Assembly (NCBI RefSeq): GCF_028204095.1
Contig: NZ_JAQLOH010000008.1
Location: 1-41,829 of the forward strand
Direction: 5' to 3'
DNA length: 41,829 nt
DNA from: Candidatus Anaplasma sp. TIGMIC
Lineage (GTDB): Bacteria > Pseudomonadota > Alphaproteobacteria > Rickettsiales > Anaplasmataceae
The first letter of the stretch is position 1, and each line of letters starts with the position of its first letter. Made by a program: the position numbers and the translations under genes. Below are positions 34,208 through 41,829 of the stretch, piece after piece. The notes under the pieces are model-generated. The model was not told where the DNA came from, searched no databases, and saw only the letters and a program-made list of their open reading frames with translations.

Positions 34208-36802
34208 CTACCGCGCACAGCTCATATTTGAGTCTATGGCTTCGCACGGCGCTGGTGCACTTAGATCATTACTCGGGCAACCCGTGTCCGTGTGTTCTGT
34301 AAGCGTATCAACTAAAGGCTGTCTTGATGCGTGGTTCCAACGACGATCTACAGTTACAGCTATAGCCATAGACATTACCATTGCGAGGGAAATACCCGCG
34401 ACAAAAATAGCATCGCACCGTTGCACAATGGCTACGTCAATGACTCTTCTCCAGAAAAACGCGTAAGAGACTGTTGTTAGAGAGAAAAGCGCTATGCATG
34501 AGAAGGAAATTGCACAAGCAGTTTTACAACCTATACGGTTTGGCACTGTGCGAGTCTTATTGTAACGCTGAATGGCAACGTCGTCAGGGCTAACCTGAAG
34601 GTACACCATACTGTCTGGTATTGTGACGGATGTAGAATCGGGAGCAGGTGAGGCGGTGGGAGCAAGTGCGGTGTCGCGCTGCTCAACACAGCTCTCAACT
34701 GTTGGAGTCCCAGGCTCCATAGTTTCTGCAATAGGTTCCGCATGGCAACTTTGTTGCGCCAGACTTACTTCATTTTCGATTATCTGTTGCGCAGTCCTGT
34801 GAAGCACTTGTGGGCTTGCCGATAAGCAGCGCCTTCTTTCGTGCATATGAGGGCAAGAGGCCGATACTGCTCTGGGCAGTGATGGGCTAGGGAGAGGACT
34901 AGCACTAGGTGCAGAACTTGTGCATTGCACGTAATCGGATTGGTCATCAATTGTAGGTATGAACCCCAACCCTGTGACTGTATAGTGTGGCCTCCCAACA
35001 TTTCTGATTCCTGCAACGCTTGGTGTAAGACAATGCCCAGATTGAGGTGATGCAGTGGCTGTGGATATCATAGGACTGTGACACGAAGCTGTAATGCTTG
35101 GGGCATCTCCCATAGAATCCGATACACTGGCTACCTCTTCGTACAGTGGCGCCATAGGGTGGTATGGGATGTGTTGTGTATCCTGTATTATGATAGTACA
35201 CTGGGCTGTTCCCGAGCTGAGAAAGGCATCAATATTTGTTGAAAAACCAGCAGAACGAGTAATCGTGTTTATAAAACTTTCAGAAAACCTTTTGTTTGCG
35301 GACGCAAAAGTTGCTTCCAATACAGAAGCTACTGCGTAAATACTTCCTTTTTTAGCATTGTGTGTTGCAGTCGTATTTCGGCCCCTCTGAGCATTGTATG
35401 CAGCTTCATCATATGCAATGAGATCTACGGAATCGCAAACGTTATACGGCGACCCAGGATACGGAGGAGTGCCCATGTCCAGAACATGAAGTACAGTGAC
35501 GTTTTTTGATTTGTCCATGTCTTGTACTGTAGAGATGTATGCGAGTGCTCTATGCCCTAGACCGAACAAGTTTTTGCTAGAGTTGACTATGAGATGTAAG
35601 TACGAAGACAGCATTTTAGCCGAAACTTTTTTGCCAGGGGTACGAGCTGGGTTTATTCTTATATCCAGCACTGTGCATTTATTGTGCTCTACAAGGGGGC
35701 TTTGAGTTTTAATGCCACGAGCATGAAAAAATGGTTCCAACGTTGCTGAGTGCGGTATTTCTTTTCTTGAAGAACATTCAAAAGGCAAAATTGTTTCTGC
35801 GAGTACGTGGGCCTTATCTTTATCTAGTTCTATTTCATACAGTGACAGCATAGACATCCTCATGTGCTGTGTTGCTATGTCAAAGGACGATAACGGCAAT
35901 ATGTGATCTTGTGAGCCATACAGATATATGCATGCCTGCATCTTGTGTCTTTTTACAGGACGCGGCTTCTGCTTTAGTGCGGACGAGCACATTTCAACAT
36001 AATTTATAGATGAGCAACCGACGCCAAGATAGTAGGGTGCGTTTGTGATTCCGAAATCATTTGTGCTAGCAGACAGCAATGAACGATATATTGGTAGCAA
36101 CTGTAAGGCGCGGGCGAGAGTCTCCAAGGCAGGTACGGACGTCTCAACATGCTTTACAGTCATGTCGGTAATAAACTCAGGAGCGAGTGACACCGATAGT
36201 ACCAGCTTAGAAGGTCTACGTGGCTCCATGCAGGTTACTATGTCCGTGATTTCCCGCCTAAGATACTCACCTGCAGCGACAAAGAACTCTGTCCTGCGAC
36301 CATCAACGGTTTTGTTATCGAGTAATAATAGTTGGTCAGTATTCAAGGTGTGTCTACGTACCAATAAATTGCCTTCGTATACCGAGTAAGACACATGTAT
36401 CATGCTACTCCACGCCGGTATGGTGCTGGTTCCGAAATTTCCAACCTCCTCAAGTGTATGTATGAGGTATGTCGGGATTACGTATGCATTGAATAGATTT
36501 GAAAGCAAATAAGCGCTTCTCATGGAGAAATCATCAGTAGATTCCGCATATTTGCGTCGTGCTGTAGCGTCTATTTTTAGCGCTTCAGCATCTATCTCGT
36601 CGCTGTATGCCACTATTGTTTGATTTAATTCCAGCTCTGGTAACGGGTGTAATTGGTCATTTAACCCACGTGCAGGCGGCACATGTGATGGCATATTTAT
36701 GAGTTGCAAGATATTCTTAACTGCGGGAGTAAGTGAAATTTTTAACAATCTACGTGCCATGTCTTTGCACACAGCAGTGTCGTTTATAGCAGGTTTGGTC
36801 AT
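34208..36802 (-). CDS. Large unrecognised protein (864 aa) with C-terminal membrane hairpin
   Basis: I do not recognise this protein. Residues 1 to about 560 look like a folded soluble domain with mixed charge and no signal peptide. From about 570 to 750 the sequence becomes rich in Ser, Pro, Ala and Thr (for instance CTSSAPSASPLPSPSLPRA), which should be unstructured. Two hydrophobic helices follow at about 761-783 and 796-817, separated by only a dozen residues, then a polar tail of about 47 residues. A paired-helix hairpin near one end resembles in layout, not in sequence, proteins that insert into host vacuole membranes. It may instead be an inner-membrane protein. A good promoter-like pair lies 124 bases upstream. 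pdhB follows. Confidence 0.8.
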   Translation of the reverse strand: MTKPAINDTAVCKDMARRLLKISLTPAVKNILQLINMPSHVPPARGLNDQLHPLPELELNQTIVAYSDEIDAEALKIDATARRKYAESTDDFSMRSAYLLSNLFNAYVIPTYLIHTLEEVGNFGTSTIPAWSSMIHVSYSVYEGNLLVRRHTLNTDQLLLLDNKTVDGRRTEFFVAAGEYLRREITDIVTCMEPRRPSKLVLSVSLAPEFITDMTVKHVETSVPALETLARALQLLPIYRSLLSASTNDFGITNAPYYLGVGCSSINYVEMCSSALKQKPRPVKRHKMQACIYLYGSQDHILPLSSFDIATQHMRMSMLSLYEIELDKDKAHVLAETILPFECSSRKEIPHSATLEPFFHARGIKTQSPLVEHNKCTVLDIRINPARTPGKKVSAKMLSSYLHLIVNSSKNLFGLGHRALAYISTVQDMDKSKNVTVLHVLDMGTPPYPGSPYNVCDSVDLIAYDEAAYNAQRGRNTTATHNAKKGSIYAVASVLEATFASANKRFSESFINTITRSAGFSTNIDAFLSSGTAQCTIIIQDTQHIPYHPMAPLYEEVASVSDSMGDAPSITASCHSPMISTATASPQSGHCLTPSVAGIRNVGRPHYTVTGLGFIPTIDDQSDYVQCTSSAPSASPLPSPSLPRAVSASCPHMHERRRCLSASPQVLHRTAQQIIENEVSLAQQSCHAEPIAETMEPGTPTVESCVEQRDTALAPTASPAPDSTSVTIPDSMVYLQVSPDDVAIQRYNKTRTVPNRIGCKTACAISFSCIALFSLTTVSYAFFWRRVIDVAIVQRCDAIFVAGISLAMVMSMAIAVTVDRRWNHASRQPLVDTLTEHTDTGCPSNDLSAPAPCEAIDSNMSCAR

Positions 36803-37161
36803 GTAGGGTCCCCAATACGTAACAGGTGTAAATTTTACCGCTCAGTTAATCTGTCATTCCCATGAGCTGCACGGAAGGATAAGTTAACCCATCTGTGTAC
36901 TGAGCGTGAGATATAATCATAAAGGATTTTACGCTTATGTATGATATATCACAATAATTATGCATACTTGCAGGCGATATCCGAGATAATCGCAGTATAT
37001 GTCATATACCATGTAGAAATGTCCTATACAACCTTTTGTGTGTGAGTTGGAGACGCCGTGGATGTACACTTGTGCAATGTTTCAGCTACGCGATCACTGT
37101 GTACAGCAGGTCTACTGCAGATTAAGTCTATACGGTGTTAGTCCAGCGGGAATACCTGGCA
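36803..37161. other. Gap of 359 bases between the 864-aa gene and tRNA-Leu
   Basis: It carries the candidate promoter at 36926-36954 (minus strand). The rest is AT-rich, with several ATAT stretches. No gene is supported. Confidence 0.45.
36926..36954 (-). promoter_or_regulatory. Candidate sigma-70 promoter for the 864-aa gene
   Basis: On the minus strand TTGTGA (36949-36954) and TAAAAT (36926-36931) are separated by exactly 17 bases, with 4 of 6 and 5 of 6 consensus matches. The distance to the start codon at 36802 is 123 bases. Confidence 0.4.
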
Positions 37162-37246
37162 TGCCCGAAAGAAGACTCGAACTTCCACAACCTTTAGGGT
37201 TACTAGCACCTGAAGCTAGCGCGTCTACCAATTCCGCCATTCGGAC
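37162..37246 (-). tRNA. tRNA-Leu (anticodon CAG)
   Basis: The 85-base minus-strand sequence folds as a type II tRNA. The acceptor stem pairs GTCCGAA with TTCGGGC, the D-arm reads GGCGGAATTGGTAGACGCG, and the anticodon stem CTAGC/GCTAG holds loop TTCAGGT with CAG at 37210-37212. A long variable arm (TAACCCTAAAGGTTG) follows, and the T-loop is TTCGAGT. The discriminator base is A, as leucine tRNAs need. CCA is not encoded. It reads Leu CUG codons. Confidence 0.95.
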
Positions 37247-37344
37247 AAAACACATAATCAGCGAGGCAAATACGCCCCGGAATTCAGTTGATTATTAAGG
37301 ACCGCCAAGTATATTGGTGCAGTTATACACACAAAAGAGCCGGA

Positions 37345-38769
37345 ATGGAAGAATTCGATGTGGAGAAGATATTTTACGACCGGGCTGATAAAAGTAAGTT
37401 ACAGGATTTGGTAAGGGATACTCTGCGTAATGCAGATGGGGGAGAGCTTTTTTTAGAGTTCTGCCATTCGGAAGCTCTGAGCATAGAGAACGGTGTGATA
37501 AAGAACGCTGACTTTGGCTTTCGCAAGGGTTTTGGCTTTAGAGCGTTTACTGGAGGTGTTGCCTCAATGGTGTGTTCATCTGAAATAGGGGATGAAGAAA
37601 TCAAAAAAGCCGCTGTCTTGGTTAAACAACCCGGTATGCATGGTACAGGAGTGGTCAGCTGTGAGGCTCCTGACAAGAAGAGACAGCTGTATACCGCAGA
37701 TAACCCTGTGAGTGAAATCTCCTTTGCAAGCAAGGTTCGTATTCTGCAGAACGTAGATGCATATCTTAGAGACTCCAGTAAACATGTAGTGCAAGTAAAA
37801 GCTGCGCTTAATACGCAGTGGCAGGTTGTGCAGATTATCAAGCGCGACGGCAGCTGCGTTGGCGATTTACGCCCATTAGTCCGGCTTGATGTGTATGTAC
37901 TTGTTGAAAAGGGTGGAAGGAAGGAACATGGAAGAGGAGGCTTGGGTGGCAGATCTCTATGTTCGGAATTTGTTCAGGAAGAGCAATGGAAAAAGGTCGC
38001 CGATGAGGCTTTACGGCAATCAATGATAAACATGGATGCTGTAGCGTCGCCAGCGGGCGAAATCACCGTAGTTCTGGGTCCAGGTTTTCCGGGGGTATTA
38101 TTGCACGAGGCAGTTGGGCATGGCTTGGAGAGCGACTTCAATCGCAAAAAGGTGTCTGCGTTTTCAGAGGCCATGGGTACAAGGGTTGCGTCTCAAGGTA
38201 TAACGGTGGTGGATGATGGCACTGTACACGGTCGCAGAGGATCGCTGAATGTTGACGATGAGGGTACAGCTTCACAGTATAACGTTCTCATAGAAGACGG
38301 AATTCTTGTTTCATATATGCACGACAATATGAATTCCAAACTTATGGGTGTATCTTCTACGGGTAATGGTAGGCGTGCTAGCTATAAGAGTATGGTCATA
38401 CCACGGATGACAAATACTTACATGCTGCCTGGTACTTATACTCATGATGAAATAGTTTCTAGCGTCAAGCGGGGTATATATGCTGCCGATTTTGGGGGAG
38501 GCCAAGTTGATATCACCTCAGGTCAATTCGTTTTTTCCGCGTCTGAGAGCTACATGATAGAGAATGGTAAGATCGGTACCCCCCTGAAAGGAGCTACTCT
38601 AGTTGGCAGCGGTCCAGAGGTTCTAAAACGGGTCTCTATGGTGGGCGATAATCTGGAGTTGGATCCGGGTACTGGTACATGTTCCAAGAACGGGCAGAGT
38701 ATCCCCGTGTGTGTTGGGCAGCCCACGCTAAAGATAGACTCTATCACAGTCGGCGGGACAGATATGTGA
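37345..38769 (+). CDS. tldD: Metalloprotease TldD
   Basis: TldD acts with TldE (PmbA) as a zinc-dependent protease that degrades unfolded peptides. From the ATG at 37345 the protein has 474 residues; an upstream in-frame start at 37288 would run into sequence next to the tRNA and does not look coded. The zinc site HEAVGHGLESDF (HExxxH) lies at about residues 254-265, followed by FSEAMGTRVASQGITVVDDG. The glycine-rich C-terminal part GGGQVDITSGQFVFSASE and GTPLKGATLVGSGPEVL is typical. tldE is not in the window. Start-side tRNA-Leu is transcribed in the opposite direction. Confidence 0.95.
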   Translation: MEEFDVEKIFYDRADKSKLQDLVRDTLRNADGGELFLEFCHSEALSIENGVIKNADFGFRKGFGFRAFTGGVASMVCSSEIGDEEIKKAAVLVKQPGMHGTGVVSCEAPDKKRQLYTADNPVSEISFASKVRILQNVDAYLRDSSKHVVQVKAALNTQWQVVQIIKRDGSCVGDLRPLVRLDVYVLVEKGGRKEHGRGGLGGRSLCSEFVQEEQWKKVADEALRQSMINMDAVASPAGEITVVLGPGFPGVLLHEAVGHGLESDFNRKKVSAFSEAMGTRVASQGITVVDDGTVHGRRGSLNVDDEGTASQYNVLIEDGILVSYMHDNMNSKLMGVSSTGNGRRASYKSMVIPRMTNTYMLPGTYTHDEIVSSVKRGIYAADFGGGQVDITSGQFVFSASESYMIENGKIGTPLKGATLVGSGPEVLKRVSMVGDNLELDPGTGTCSKNGQSIPVCVGQPTLKIDSITVGGTDM

Positions 38770-38895
38770 TGGCGTACGGTTGTTACGTACATTACAGCAC
38801 CTGTGCCATAGCTCGGGCATAAAGTAGCGTAGGGCAGGAAGCGGGTGATGCGAGCATCACCAAAGCCACCCAACAGAAAGCAGGAAAGATTTGAG

Positions 38896-39612
38896 ATGAG
38901 CACATTCTATGTGTTGATAGTAGCTGCGGGGAACAGTAGCAGATTAGGCGCTGATAGATGTCCCAAACAGTATCTGCATATTAATCACCGTGCTGTGCTA
39001 GCACATACAATAGTAAACATGAATTCCGGATATGGGTATCCCACTAGAGTCGTGATAAAGAAAGGGCACGAGGAATTGTATAAAAACTCCATGCTTTCTC
39101 TTCCTAAAGGCGCTTCGTATTCACTCATGGCGCCAGTTTACGGAGGAACACGCAGGCAAGACTCTGTAAGAATAGGCCTGGAAAGCATTGAGGATGAGGA
39201 TCCTGAATTCGTGGTGATTCACGATGCTTGCCGGCCTTTTGCTAGCCTGCCCTATATCGACGCTGTTCTGCAGCGCCTAGCAGATCACAAAGGAGTAGTG
39301 CCAGCGGTAGTTCCCATAGACACCATTAGCAGTATTAACAATGGTACCTTAGAAGGCACGCTAGATAGAGAATCATTAAGGGTAATCCAAACACCACAGA
39401 TATTCAGGTACAAAGATATTCTCTCATGCCACAGAAAAGTGTACGACGAAGACCCGGAAAGGTACTTTACAGATGAATCGTCTGTCCTCATAGCTTGCGG
39501 TGAGTCCGTTGCAGTGATTGAAGGCGACTATAACAATTTCAAAATAACGACAGCACAGGACGTTGTCAGAGCTGCAGAGTACATGAGCACATATACACCT
39601 GCAGTTCTCTAG
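38896..39612 (+). CDS. ispD: 2-C-methyl-D-erythritol 4-phosphate cytidylyltransferase
   Basis: IspD joins CTP and methylerythritol phosphate in the MEP route to isoprenoids. The ATG at 38896 follows AGGAAAG at a good distance, so I prefer it to the in-frame ATG at 38845. The protein has 238 residues, the family size. The CTP-binding loop is VAAGNSSRLGADRCPKQYL; GGTRRQDSVRIGL, VVIHDACRPF and VIQTPQIF follow, with GDYNNFKITTAQD near the end. ispF comes 97 bases later, so consecutive MEP enzymes are neighbours. The 55-base inverted repeat arm lies directly after the stop codon. Confidence 0.96.
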   Translation: MSTFYVLIVAAGNSSRLGADRCPKQYLHINHRAVLAHTIVNMNSGYGYPTRVVIKKGHEELYKNSMLSLPKGASYSLMAPVYGGTRRQDSVRIGLESIEDEDPEFVVIHDACRPFASLPYIDAVLQRLADHKGVVPAVVPIDTISSINNGTLEGTLDRESLRVIQTPQIFRYKDILSCHRKVYDEDPERYFTDESSVLIACGESVAVIEGDYNNFKITTAQDVVRAAEYMSTYTPAVL

Positions 39613-39626
39613 CCTTACCGCGCAAT

Positions 39627-39681
39627 GGGGGATTGTTACAGAGTGCTGTGATTTGCATTAAAAACCTTTATGTGTATAAAA
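39627..39681 (+). repeat. Left arm of perfect 55-base inverted repeat
   Basis: This sequence, beginning GGGGATTGTTACAGAGTGCT, is the exact reverse complement of 41775-41829. It lies between ispD and ispF and overlaps only the optional upstream extension of ispF. On the inner side the match stops cleanly; on the outer side it cannot be followed because the window ends. Confidence 0.9.
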
Positions 39682-39708
39682 GTATTTTTCCTGTTTATGG
39701 CACTTTAT

Positions 39709-40200
39709 ATGCCTTTTCGTGTAGGAATGGGTTATGACGTTCACAGATTCGCAGACATAACAACACATGCTCAGTTTATCACCGTGTGTGGTGTAAAGAT
39801 TAACCATACAAGAGGAATCATAGCGCATTCTGATGGCGATGTTGCAATTCATGCGCTGACGGACGCATTACTGGGATGCGTAGGCGCAGGGGATATAGGA
39901 CAGCACTTTCCTAACGACAGCCCTTTGTGGAAAGATATGTCATCAAGCCACTTTCTGGTTGAAGCAACAAAACATGTTGAGGCTCAAGGCTACTCAATAT
40001 TGAATTTTGACATAACCATAATATGTGAGCACCCTAAGATAGCACCGCATGTGCAAAGTATGAAAGACACTTTGTCTGACCTGTTGGGTCTGGAAACGGC
40101 GCGTATGAGTATAAAGGCCACTACCACAGAAAAACTTGGCTTTTTAGGACGTGGTGAAGGAATAGCTGCCCATGCGGTTGCTCTTTGTATTCGGAGTTAA
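39709..40200 (+). CDS. ispF: 2-C-methyl-D-erythritol 2,4-cyclodiphosphate synthase
   Basis: IspF closes the cyclodiphosphate ring in the MEP pathway. With the ATG at 39709 the protein has 163 residues and starts MPFRVGMGYDVHRFAD, which carries the metal ligands Asp and His. Starts at 39697 and 39670 in the same frame are possible but add a hydrophobic stretch foreign to the family and overlap the inverted repeat. The third ligand lies in IAHSDGDVAIHALTDALLG; GDIGQHFPNDSPLWK, ICEHPKIAPH and KATTTEKLGFLGRGEGIAAHAV complete the family. There is no clear ribosome site before any of the three starts. Confidence 0.95.
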   Translation: MPFRVGMGYDVHRFADITTHAQFITVCGVKINHTRGIIAHSDGDVAIHALTDALLGCVGAGDIGQHFPNDSPLWKDMSSSHFLVEATKHVEAQGYSILNFDITIICEHPKIAPHVQSMKDTLSDLLGLETARMSIKATTTEKLGFLGRGEGIAAHAVALCIRS

Positions 40201-40316
40201 TACACAGGAAGTTATTGTGTCATGCGCTTTGCAGGCTCAGACCAGGTAACGTAGGGGTATCGCCAAAAGACATTAGATGGTAGAATACTTCCATGTTATG
40301 AAATCTGTTTTGCTTG

Positions 40317-41408
40317 ATGGGATTGAACTGCGGAATAGTGGGCCTGCCAAATGTTGGTAAGTCTACGTTATTTAATGCATTGACACAGTCATCGCTTGCT
40401 GAAGTCGCAAACTATCCGTTTTGCACTATAGAACCAAATACCGGCAAGACTATAGTGCGTGATGCCAGGCTAAAGAGCCTTGCTGCCATAGCGAATTCAG
40501 AAAAGACCATCTACAGCCAGGTGGAGTTTGTTGACATTGCTGGATTGGTTCAAGGAGCAAGCGCTGGCGAGGGATTGGGAAATAAGTTTTTAGGCCATAT
40601 ACGTGAGGTAGATGCGATACTTCATGTTCTCAGGTGCTTCGAAGACGGCGATGTACGGCATGTACACTCCAATGTCGATCCGGTTCATGATGCTGAAATT
40701 GTAGATATGGAGCTAATGCTTGCAGACCTTGAAAGCGTCAAACGCCGCCTAACCAGCATGGCCAAAGTTGCAAATTCGGACAAGGACATTAAGCGCAGAA
40801 AGGACTCCTTGGAAAGGGTACTAGTAGCATTAGAAAATGGACATCCAGCGCGAAGCGTGACCGAAATAGATCAGCAGGAGCTGCACCAGCTACAACTTAT
40901 TACGAGCAAGCCTGTAATGTATGTATGCAATGTTGAAGAAACGAGCGTCACTACCGGCAATAGGCTGTCAAATGCAGTAAAAGAAATGGCGGAAGCATCT
41001 GGAAGTAAGTGCTGCTGCTTATCTGCAAAGTTGGAAGCAGAGATCATGAATTTAGAAGATGAAGAAATGCGCAATGATTTTCTGCGGGAAGTAGGATTAC
41101 CAGAATCAGGCATAGACACCGCAGTGCGGGTTATGTACAGCCTCCTCAATCTGATCACTTTTTTCACAGTTGGACCCAAAGAGGCAAGGGCGTGGTCTAT
41201 TGTAAAAAATACCCGCGCTGATAAGGCTGCCGGAACAATACATACAGACTTTGAAAAGGGATTTATAAAGGCTGAAACCATCAGTTTTGATGACTACGTG
41301 AAGTACGAAGGCATCGCGGAATGCAAGAAGGCAGGCAAGGTGAGATTCGAGGGAAGAGATTACATTGTTCAAGACGGAGATGTAATACATTTCAGAGTCA
41401 ACAAGTGA
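40317..41408 (+). CDS. ychF: Redox-regulated ATPase YchF (OLA1 family)
   Basis: YchF is an Obg-related nucleotidase that prefers ATP to GTP and associates with ribosomes. The ATG at 40317 (or the TTG before it) gives 363 residues, the family size. G1 is GLPNVGKS near the N-terminus; the switch region reads DIAGLVQGASAGEGLGN. In place of NKxD it has NVEE, the family hallmark for ATP use. The helical insert reaches about residue 195, and the TGS domain at the end has TFFTVGPKEARAW, IHTDFEKGFIKAE and RDYIVQDGDVIHFRV. It lies 116 bases after ispF on the same strand. Confidence 0.96.
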   Translation: MGLNCGIVGLPNVGKSTLFNALTQSSLAEVANYPFCTIEPNTGKTIVRDARLKSLAAIANSEKTIYSQVEFVDIAGLVQGASAGEGLGNKFLGHIREVDAILHVLRCFEDGDVRHVHSNVDPVHDAEIVDMELMLADLESVKRRLTSMAKVANSDKDIKRRKDSLERVLVALENGHPARSVTEIDQQELHQLQLITSKPVMYVCNVEETSVTTGNRLSNAVKEMAEASGSKCCCLSAKLEAEIMNLEDEEMRNDFLREVGLPESGIDTAVRVMYSLLNLITFFTVGPKEARAWSIVKNTRADKAAGTIHTDFEKGFIKAETISFDDYVKYEGIAECKKAGKVRFEGRDYIVQDGDVIHFRVNK

Positions 41409-41445
41409 TTTCATTACGTTTAACTGCATCTTCACCGTCACAATT

Positions 41446-41640
41446 TCAATAGTAACTCCGCAATTGTTGGGGATTGGCTGCGGTGCTTTGTGTGTTACCA
41501 GCAGGCGCTAATTCTTGTATGTGGTGCTGTTGTGCTGACAGGTTCTGTGCCAGTTGGGTAAGGCCATCGATCCCCATAAAGGGTCGTAACCTGTTGCTAC
41601 GCTTGCGAATACTTGCCGTGTCCATACTAACACGGGTCAC
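41446..41640 (-). CDS. Possible small Gln-rich protein or gene fragment
   Basis: The frame codes for 64 residues from a GTG, or 59 from the ATG at 41625. It stays open 12 codons further upstream (reading CTQEF before the GTG), so it could be the worn C-terminal end of a longer gene. The sequence GIDGLTQLAQNLSAQQHHIQ has a protein-like, helix-forming pattern, and the end is rich in Gln, Ala and Asn. I do not recognise it and no clear ribosome site is seen. It lies between ychF and the right arm of the inverted repeat. Confidence 0.3.
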   Translation of the reverse strand: MTRVSMDTASIRKRSNRLRPFMGIDGLTQLAQNLSAQQHHIQELAPAGNTQSTAANPQQLRSYY

Positions 41641-41774
41641 GAATTCTTGTGTACATTTAGCTATGATGGCGCAGTATTACCCTCAGTCTGTGTTCTTGGC
41701 TTTTGTCCGGCAATCTACTACATCACAACACTAGTGCAGCTATTTTGTTCTATACGCAGAAAGATTTACTTTGG

Positions 41775-41829
41775 CTTTTATACACATAAAGGTTTTTAAT
41801 GCAAATCACAGCACTCTGTAACAATCCCC
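41775..41829 (-). repeat. Right arm of perfect 55-base inverted repeat (runs off window)
   Basis: This is the exact reverse complement of 39627-39681. The match reaches the last base of the window, so its full length is unknown. The two arms enclose ispF, ychF and the weak minus-strand frame, a span of about 2.2 kb. Confidence 0.9.

Larger units (their letters stand above)
41409..41829. other. Right-end gap of 421 bases
   Basis: This end holds a weak minus-strand frame (41446-41640), listed separately, and the right arm of the inverted repeat. Nothing else is evident. Confidence 0.45.

Noticed and set aside
37038-37298. 86-codon plus-strand frame
   Set aside because: It crosses the whole tRNA-Leu gene in antisense; the tRNA fold is decisive.

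Overview
The window looks like chromosomal DNA from an obligate intracellular alphaproteobacterium of the Anaplasmataceae, most likely genus Anaplasma. The evidence is a complete rickettsial-type virB8-virB9-virB10-virB11-virD4 cluster whose VirD4 has a long acidic tail, a complex I NDUFA9-like gene, a stand-alone pdhB, a single-domain CoaC, scattered housekeeping genes separated by long decayed gaps, and a mid-range base composition (judged by eye). I cannot fix the species from sequence alone; the A. marginale group or a relative such as A. platys fits best.

Region 1 (1-7458) is accessory. It holds about ten small proteins, mostly 88-151 residues, all read left to right. Each has one hydrophobic segment near the N-terminus and a polar, often acidic tail. 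Two sub-families can be seen. The first (748-4838) shares a C-terminal motif. Its last three members sit in a tandem array of about 1 kb units, and the last two units share an 814-base block that is identical by eye. The second (5687-7458) is more divergent. Three poly-G tracts of 9, 9 and 11 bases lie in or directly before these genes. Between the two sub-families is the C-terminal half of a broken ribA (GTP cyclohydrolase II), with a stop codon at the position of the conserved Arg of the QEGR motif.

Region 2 (7459-15049) is a 1.5 kb gap followed by the type IV secretion operon. The five genes overlap or nearly touch and end with the VirD4 coupling protein. In Wolbachia ribA lies next to the homologous operon, so the ribA remnant here looks like a scar of the ancestral order, with the small-protein cluster expanded in and around it.

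Region 3 (15487-36802) is mainly housekeeping. It contains xseA with an upstream zinc-ribbon gene, mnmE, the divergent pair coaC/recG, an NDUFA9-like gene, purF, rplY-pth, comF, a KefB-type antiporter with an upstream thioredoxin-like gene, hemJ and pdhB. It ends with an unrecognised 864-residue protein that has a C-terminal two-helix membrane hairpin. Long gaps at 19053-20316, 22999-23678 and 24618-25868 show no convincing intact gene.

Region 4 (37162-41829) has tRNA-Leu(CAG), tldD, the MEP-pathway genes ispD and ispF, and ychF. A perfect 55-base inverted repeat brackets ispF-ychF, with one arm running into the right end of the window. All boundaries, identities and family calls come from reading the sequence; no database search was run.
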